The notes under the pieces: generated by a model
Told to the model about the DNA's origin: nothing
The model's database searches: none
Seen by the model: the letters and a program-made list of their open reading frames with translations, nothing else
Translations under genes and position numbers: made by a program
Shown: piece by piece, positions 59,294 through 64,000 of the stretch
How the letters are laid out: each line of letters starts with the position of its first letter
Position numbering within the stretch: position 1 is the first letter of the stretch
NCBI RefSeq assembly: GCF_035943815.1
Contig: NZ_DASZBU010000005.1
Coordinates: 310,001 to 374,000 of the forward strand
Length of the DNA stretch: 64,000 nt
Direction: 5' to 3'
DNA from: Frateuria_A sp035943815
GTDB taxonomy: Bacteria > Pseudomonadota > Gammaproteobacteria > Xanthomonadales > Rhodanobacteraceae

Positions 59294-60529
59294 GTGGACA
59301 ACAGGGATCTGCTCAGGCAGCTGAAAATCGATCATGGGCAGCGCGAAGCGGTGCATGCGGCACCGGCGCGCTGGCCCTGGATCGTCGGTGCGGTGGTGCT
59401 GGTGTCGCTGGCCTTGGGCGCGGGTGGCTGGTGGCTTCTCACGCAGCGCGCCGTCGCCGTGCGCATCGCCACGGCCACCGCGGCCGGCAAAAACGGCGAG
59501 AGCGGGGCGATCCTGCAGGCCACCGGCTACGTCACCGCGCGGAGGCAGGCAACGGTGTCGGCGCAGATCACCGGGACGCTCACCCAGGTGCTGATCGAAG
59601 AGGGCGACCACGTCCGCAAGGGCCAGGTGCTGGCCCGACTGGAGGACAGCGCCTACCGCGCCAACCTCGACGCAGCGCAGGCCAGCGCGCGGGCCGCGCA
59701 GGCGCAGGTCAGCCAGCTGCAGGCACAACTGGCGCAGGCGCAGCACGATGCGGCGCGGCAGGATGCGCTGGTCGACCGCGGTCTGGTCGCCAAGCAGGTC
59801 GCCGAGCAGGCGCATACCCAGGTCGAGGCGCTGGCCGCGCAGGTGACCGCGCAGCGCAAGCAGGCGGAAGCCGCGCAGGCGCAGGCCCAGGTCGCCCAGG
59901 TCAACTACGACTACACCGTGGTGCGCGCGCCGTTCGACGGCGTGGTCACCGACAAGTCCGCGCAGGTCGGCGAGATCATCTCGCCGCTCTCGGCCGGCGG
60001 CGGGTTCACCCGTACCGGCGTGGGCACGATCGTCGACATGGACTCGCTCGAGGTCGACGTCGACGTGAACGAGGCCTACATCGGCCGCGTCAAGCCCAAC
60101 ATGGCCGCCGAGGCGGTGCTCGATGCCTACCCCGACTGGCGCATTCCCGCCCACGTGATCGCGATCGTGCCCGCCGCCGACCGCGGCAAGGCCACGGTCA
60201 AGGTGCGCGTGGCGCTGGAGGCCAAGGACGCGCGCATCGTGCCGGACATGGGCGTGCGCGTCTCGTTCCTCGAGGCCAAGCCCGCGGCGGTCGTGCAGGC
60301 GCCACGCGGCGTGCTGGTGCCCGCCTCGGCCATCGCACAGCGCGACGGCCACGAGGTGGTGTTCGTGGTGCAGGACGGGCGCGTGCAGGAACGCCGGGTG
60401 CAGCCGCGCCCCATGGGCGAGCAGCGCCTGCTGCCCGACGGCGTGCAGCCCGGCGATACGGTGGTGGTCTCGCCGCCGGCCGCACTGCGCGACGGCGCCG
60501 CCGTGGAAGTCGAAAACAAGTCGTCCTGA
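59294..60529 (+). CDS. HlyD/MacA-like periplasmic adaptor subunit
   Basis: 411 aa. One N-terminal membrane helix (WPWIVGAVVLVSLALGAGGWWLL), a split biotinyl-lipoyl domain (GYVTARRQATVSAQITGTL and VNYDYTVVRAPFDGVVTD), a coiled-coil hairpin rich in Ala/Gln between them, and a beta-barrel/membrane-proximal part. It bridges the ABC permeases to an outer-membrane channel, which is not encoded here. The GTG at 59294 (VDNRDLLRQL) with GGTGGGG upstream is preferred over the TTG at 59237. Confidence 0.92.
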   Translation: MDNRDLLRQLKIDHGQREAVHAAPARWPWIVGAVVLVSLALGAGGWWLLTQRAVAVRIATATAAGKNGESGAILQATGYVTARRQATVSAQITGTLTQVLIEEGDHVRKGQVLARLEDSAYRANLDAAQASARAAQAQVSQLQAQLAQAQHDAARQDALVDRGLVAKQVAEQAHTQVEALAAQVTAQRKQAEAAQAQAQVAQVNYDYTVVRAPFDGVVTDKSAQVGEIISPLSAGGGFTRTGVGTIVDMDSLEVDVDVNEAYIGRVKPNMAAEAVLDAYPDWRIPAHVIAIVPAADRGKATVKVRVALEAKDARIVPDMGVRVSFLEAKPAAVVQAPRGVLVPASAIAQRDGHEVVFVVQDGRVQERRVQPRPMGEQRLLPDGVQPGDTVVVSPPAALRDGAAVEVENKSS

Positions 60530-60594
60530 TCGTCGAGGTTGCAGCAGGACGCTCCTGCGGCAGCGAGCCACACGTTTCGAACCTGGAGAGAACC

Positions 60595-61281
<687 letters not shown>

Positions 61282-61291
61282 GGAGGCTCGC

Positions 61292-62458
61292 ATGAAATAC
61301 CTTCACCTGATCTGGGCCGCGCTGTTTCGTCGCAAGACGCGCACCCTGCTGACGCTGGTGTCGATCCTCACCGCGTTCCTGCTGTTCGGCATGCTCGACG
61401 GCGTGCGCACCAGCTTCGCCAACGTGGGCAAGAGCGCCGCCGGCGCCAAGCGGCTGCAGACCGGCTCCAAGCTCTCCTTCATCGAGACCCTTCCGCAGTC
61501 GCTGCAGGCGCGCATCGCGCAGGTGCCGGGGGTCAAGGACGTGGCCTACGCCAACTGGTTCGGTGGCGCCTACCAGGACCCGCACAACCAGGTCTTCAGC
61601 TTCGCGGTCAGCCCCAACTACATCGACCAGTACCCGGAAGTGGGCGTCACGCCGGCCGAGCGCAAGGCCTTCGATGCCACCCGCACCGGCGTGCTGGTTG
61701 GCGACGCGCTGGCCAAGAAATACCACTGGAAAGTGGGCGACAAGCTGCCGCTGCAGTCGAACATCTTCCCCAACCGCGACGGCAGCAAGAACTGGAGCTT
61801 CGACATCGTCGGCATCATTCGGGCGACCAAGCCGGACGACAACCAGTTCCTGCAGGGCGTGGTGCTGATGCACTGGAAGTACTTCGACGAATCCAATCCC
61901 TACAACCGCGGCCAGGTCGGCTGGTACGTCAGCTCGGTGGCCGACGCCAGCCAGTCCGATCGCGTGGCCAAGGCGATCGACGCGCTTTCGGCCAACTCCG
62001 ACCACGAGACCAAGACCATGACCGAACAGGCCGCGATGGCCTCGTGGATGAAACAGATGGGCAACATCAGCTTCATCGTGATCTCGATCATGGGCGCAGT
62101 GTTCTTCACCCTGCTGCTGCTGACCGGCAACACCATGGCGCAGGCGGTGCGCGAGCGCACCTCCGAGCTGGCCGTGCTCAAGACGATCGGCTTCTCCAGC
62201 GCCGCCGTGCTGGGGCTGGTGCTGGCCGAATCGGTGCTGCTGGTGCTGCTGGGCGGCGTGATCGGCCTGGGGCTGGCCGCGCTGCTCGGTCCGATCATGA
62301 GCGCCGGCAGCGGCGGCATGCTCAACATGCCGCCGGTGGGCGCGGCCAGCTGGGCGATCGGCGTCGGCCTGATGGTGGGCATCGGCCTGCTGGTGGGCGT
62401 GCTGCCCGCGCTGCGCGCCATGCGCCTGAACATCGTCGACGCGCTGGCCGGGCGCTGA
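61292..62458 (+). CDS. FtsX/MacB-type ABC permease, first
   Basis: 388 aa. N-terminal TM helix (RTLLTLVSILTAFLLFGML), a periplasmic MacB core domain, then three C-terminal helices, with VRERTSELAVLKTIGFSSAAVL as the typical coupling motif and LNIVDALAGR at the end. It follows the ATPase after 10 bp with an AAGGAGG site. Two different permeases are encoded, so the transporter is presumably a heterodimer. Confidence 0.92.
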   Translation: MKYLHLIWAALFRRKTRTLLTLVSILTAFLLFGMLDGVRTSFANVGKSAAGAKRLQTGSKLSFIETLPQSLQARIAQVPGVKDVAYANWFGGAYQDPHNQVFSFAVSPNYIDQYPEVGVTPAERKAFDATRTGVLVGDALAKKYHWKVGDKLPLQSNIFPNRDGSKNWSFDIVGIIRATKPDDNQFLQGVVLMHWKYFDESNPYNRGQVGWYVSSVADASQSDRVAKAIDALSANSDHETKTMTEQAAMASWMKQMGNISFIVISIMGAVFFTLLLLTGNTMAQAVRERTSELAVLKTIGFSSAAVLGLVLAESVLLVLLGGVIGLGLAALLGPIMSAGSGGMLNMPPVGAASWAIGVGLMVGIGLLVGVLPALRAMRLNIVDALAGR

Positions 62459-62469
62459 GGGAGAGGACT

Positions 62470-63876
62470 ATGAAGAGTCATGTGATCTACCTGATCGTCC
62501 TCGCCATCTGTATCGCCCTCGGCTTCTTGCTCGGGTTGATGGCCCGCCGTCGCCCGCGGTTGCGGAGAGCTTTGGCGAACGTCGGTCTGTTGCTGCTGCT
62601 CGCCGCATCGTTGGCGGTGTGGGTCAGGCTGCCCTGGTACGGCGCCATCGCGCTGGCTGTGCTGCTCGCGTTGTGGATGACGCTGTTTCGTCGCGGCCGC
62701 CAGGCCGCCTCCGTGACCGCGGTAGGCATCAGCACGCTGCGTGACCGGCTGAGCTCGTCGGCGGTGATCGTGGTCGGCATCGCCGGTGTGGTGGCGGTGC
62801 TGGTGTCGCTGCTGGCGATGGGCGTGGGCTACCGCGAGACGCTGAGCAAGAGCGGCAGCGCCGATACGGCGGTGGTGATGCGCGGCGGTTCGGCCTCCGA
62901 GGTTTCCTCGGTGCTCGACCATGCCAGCGTGACGGCGATCGCCGAGGCGCCGGGCATCGCCCGCGATGCGGCGGGCAAGCCGATCGCCTCGCCGGAGCTG
63001 GTGGTGGCGGCCAATCTGCCGCTCAAGGACGGCAGCGGCGACGACGGCAGCGTGCAGGTGCGCGGCGTCGGCGACGAGGCCTGGACCTTGCGTCCGGAGG
63101 TGAAGATCATCGCCGGCCGCAAGTTCAAGCCGGGCCTGCGCGAACTGGTCGCGGGCAAGGGCGCGCAGCGCCAGTTCGCAGGACTCGAGCCCGGGCACGA
63201 GATCAAGCTGGGCAGCCAGACCTGGACCGTGGTAGGCATCTTCGACTCGGGCAACGCGCTCGGTTCGGAACTGTGGGGCGACGCCGACATCATCGCCTCG
63301 GCCTACCGCCGTGGCAGCTCGCGCACCTCGGTGTTCGTGCGCCTGACCGACGCCACGGCCTTCGGCGCATTCAAGGCCGCGCTGGCGGGCGATCCGCGCC
63401 TGCAGGTGGACGCCGACACCACGCTGAACTACTTCAGCAAGCAGTCCGAGGGCTTCACCAAGGCGATCAGCATCATCGGAATGATCGTGGGCGGCATCAT
63501 GGGCATCGGCGCGGTGTTCGGGGCGCTCAACACCATGTTCGCCGCGGTCGCATCCCGGGCACGCGAGATTGCCACCTTGCGCGCGATCGGTTTCCGCGGG
63601 CCGCCGGTGGTGGTGGCGGTGATGCTGGAGACCATGCTGCTTGCGGCGTTGGGTGGTCTGCTCGGCGGACTGCTCGCGTGGGCGCTGTTCAACGGTTACA
63701 GCGCCTCCACGCTGACCCAGGGCACCGTGGGCTCGCTGAACTTCCAGCTGCGCGTGACGCCGGCCCTGTTGTGGACGGGGCTGAAGTGGGCGCTCGCCAT
63801 CGGCTTCATCGGCGGCCTGTTCCCCGCCGTGCGCGCCGCGCGCCTGCCGGTGACCACCGCGCTGCGCGAGTCCTGA
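62470..63876 (+). CDS. FtsX/MacB-type ABC permease, second
   Basis: 468 aa. It has an N-terminal extension of two hydrophobic segments (IYLIVLAICIALGFLLGLM; ANVGLLLLLAASLAVWV plus YGAIALAVLLALWMTLF) before the usual first helix, then a MacB core domain and three C-terminal helices with SRAREIATLRAIGFRGPPV and ARLPVTTALRES. Partner of the preceding permease, 11 bp apart. Confidence 0.92.
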   Translation: MKSHVIYLIVLAICIALGFLLGLMARRRPRLRRALANVGLLLLLAASLAVWVRLPWYGAIALAVLLALWMTLFRRGRQAASVTAVGISTLRDRLSSSAVIVVGIAGVVAVLVSLLAMGVGYRETLSKSGSADTAVVMRGGSASEVSSVLDHASVTAIAEAPGIARDAAGKPIASPELVVAANLPLKDGSGDDGSVQVRGVGDEAWTLRPEVKIIAGRKFKPGLRELVAGKGAQRQFAGLEPGHEIKLGSQTWTVVGIFDSGNALGSELWGDADIIASAYRRGSSRTSVFVRLTDATAFGAFKAALAGDPRLQVDADTTLNYFSKQSEGFTKAISIIGMIVGGIMGIGAVFGALNTMFAAVASRAREIATLRAIGFRGPPVVVAVMLETMLLAALGGLLGGLLAWALFNGYSASTLTQGTVGSLNFQLRVTPALLWTGLKWALAIGFIGGLFPAVRAARLPVTTALRES

Positions 63877-63894
63877 CGGCGCGCGGCCATGGAT

Positions 63895-63920
63895 GCAGGA
63901 GTCCGCTTGCGGGCTCCTGC
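63895..63920. terminator. hairpin at the end of the export operon
   Basis: GCAGGAG, T, CCGC, TT loop, GCGG, G, CTCCTGC: a 12-bp stem with one G-T wobble. It lies 18 bp after the second permease stop and just before the convergent partial gene. No T-run. Confidence 0.5.
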
Positions 63921-63925
63921 GCCGG

Positions 63926-64000
63926 CTACGGCATCACCGGCGGCAGGTAGTTCAAGGTCAGCCCCAGCGCCCACAGCAGCCCCAGTACCAGCGGCACGTG
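63926..64000 (-). CDS. C-terminal end of a membrane protein
   Basis: The last 24 codons of a minus-strand gene that continues beyond the window. The visible tail is a hydrophobic helix (LVLGLLWALGLTLNYLPPVMP) ending in TAG, so the protein is a membrane protein with its last helix at the C-terminus. The family cannot be assigned. Confidence 0.55.
   Translation of the reverse strand, partial: HVPLVLGLLWALGLTLNYLPPVMP

Overview
The window is a 64 kb stretch of GC-rich, densely packed bacterial chromosome. It has no tRNA, rRNA, insertion sequence, prophage or CRISPR array that I can see. Gene content and order (UPF0149-pepP, rph-rdgB-hemW, yicC, gmk, rpoZ-spoT-ridA-recG, gltA, mrcA/pilMNOPQ, type B L31) point to a gammaproteobacterium of the order Xanthomonadales, most likely Rhodanobacteraceae (Dyella/Rhodanobacter/Luteibacter-like). 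That placement is inferred from gene order and protein style, not from a database search.

Layout. 0-4 kb: the tail of a UPF0149 gene, pepP, and a CIO-type cytochrome bd oxidase (cydAB). 4-13 kb, minus strand: a run rph-rdgB-hemW followed by two tandem DUF1631-PilZ gene pairs and pepQ. 13.3 kb: yicC. 14.3-24.7 kb: a block built around an ECF sigma factor and a ChrR-type zinc/cupin anti-sigma factor. It contains a divergent eight-gene minus-strand operon (fatty-acid desaturase, flavoprotein, DUF1365, Cfa, DUF2878, DUF1295, second Cfa-like methyltransferase, lipocalin) and a photolyase. This resembles the singlet-oxygen (sigmaE-ChrR) regulons known from other proteobacteria, and it sits between yicC and gmk. 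25.6-30 kb: a complete Mla phospholipid-transport set (mlaFEDCB, with mlaA facing it across a perfect bidirectional terminator), sitting between gmk and rpoZ. Its MlaD has two tandem MCE domains. 30-36.5 kb: rpoZ, spoT, ridA, recG and a nucleoside hydrolase. 36.6-38.5 kb: rpmE2 and gltA. 38.5-47.3 kb: a nucleotidyltransferase-like protein, mrcA, and the divergent type IV pilus assembly operon pilMNOPQ. 47.4-54.4 kb: a MoxR/Bat operon (moxR, DUF58, DUF4381, batA, a batB-batC fusion, batD). 54.4-58.9 kb: a macro-domain hydrolase, a MarR regulator, a small secreted protein, an M28 aminopeptidase, mscL and a fumarylacetoacetase-family hydrolase. 59.3-63.9 kb: a MacAB-like export operon (HlyD adaptor, ATPase, two FtsX-type permeases). 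The last 75 bases are the end of a minus-strand membrane-protein gene.

How the parts fit. Several blocks concern envelope integrity and photo-oxidative stress: Mla restores outer-membrane lipid asymmetry, the sigma/ChrR block modifies membrane acyl chains and repairs light damage, and the Bat operon and the MacAB-like exporter are envelope-stress type systems. The most interesting observations are (i) mirrored promoter elements TGCATCC-N18-TAAT between the sigma gene and its divergent operon, with a related GGAATCC-N18-TATAAG element in front of the photolyase; (ii) the double-MCE MlaD; (iii) the duplicated DUF1631-PilZ pair, both PilZ copies keeping the c-di-GMP binding residues; and (iv) a BatB whose metal-binding MIDAS motif is degraded while BatA's is intact.
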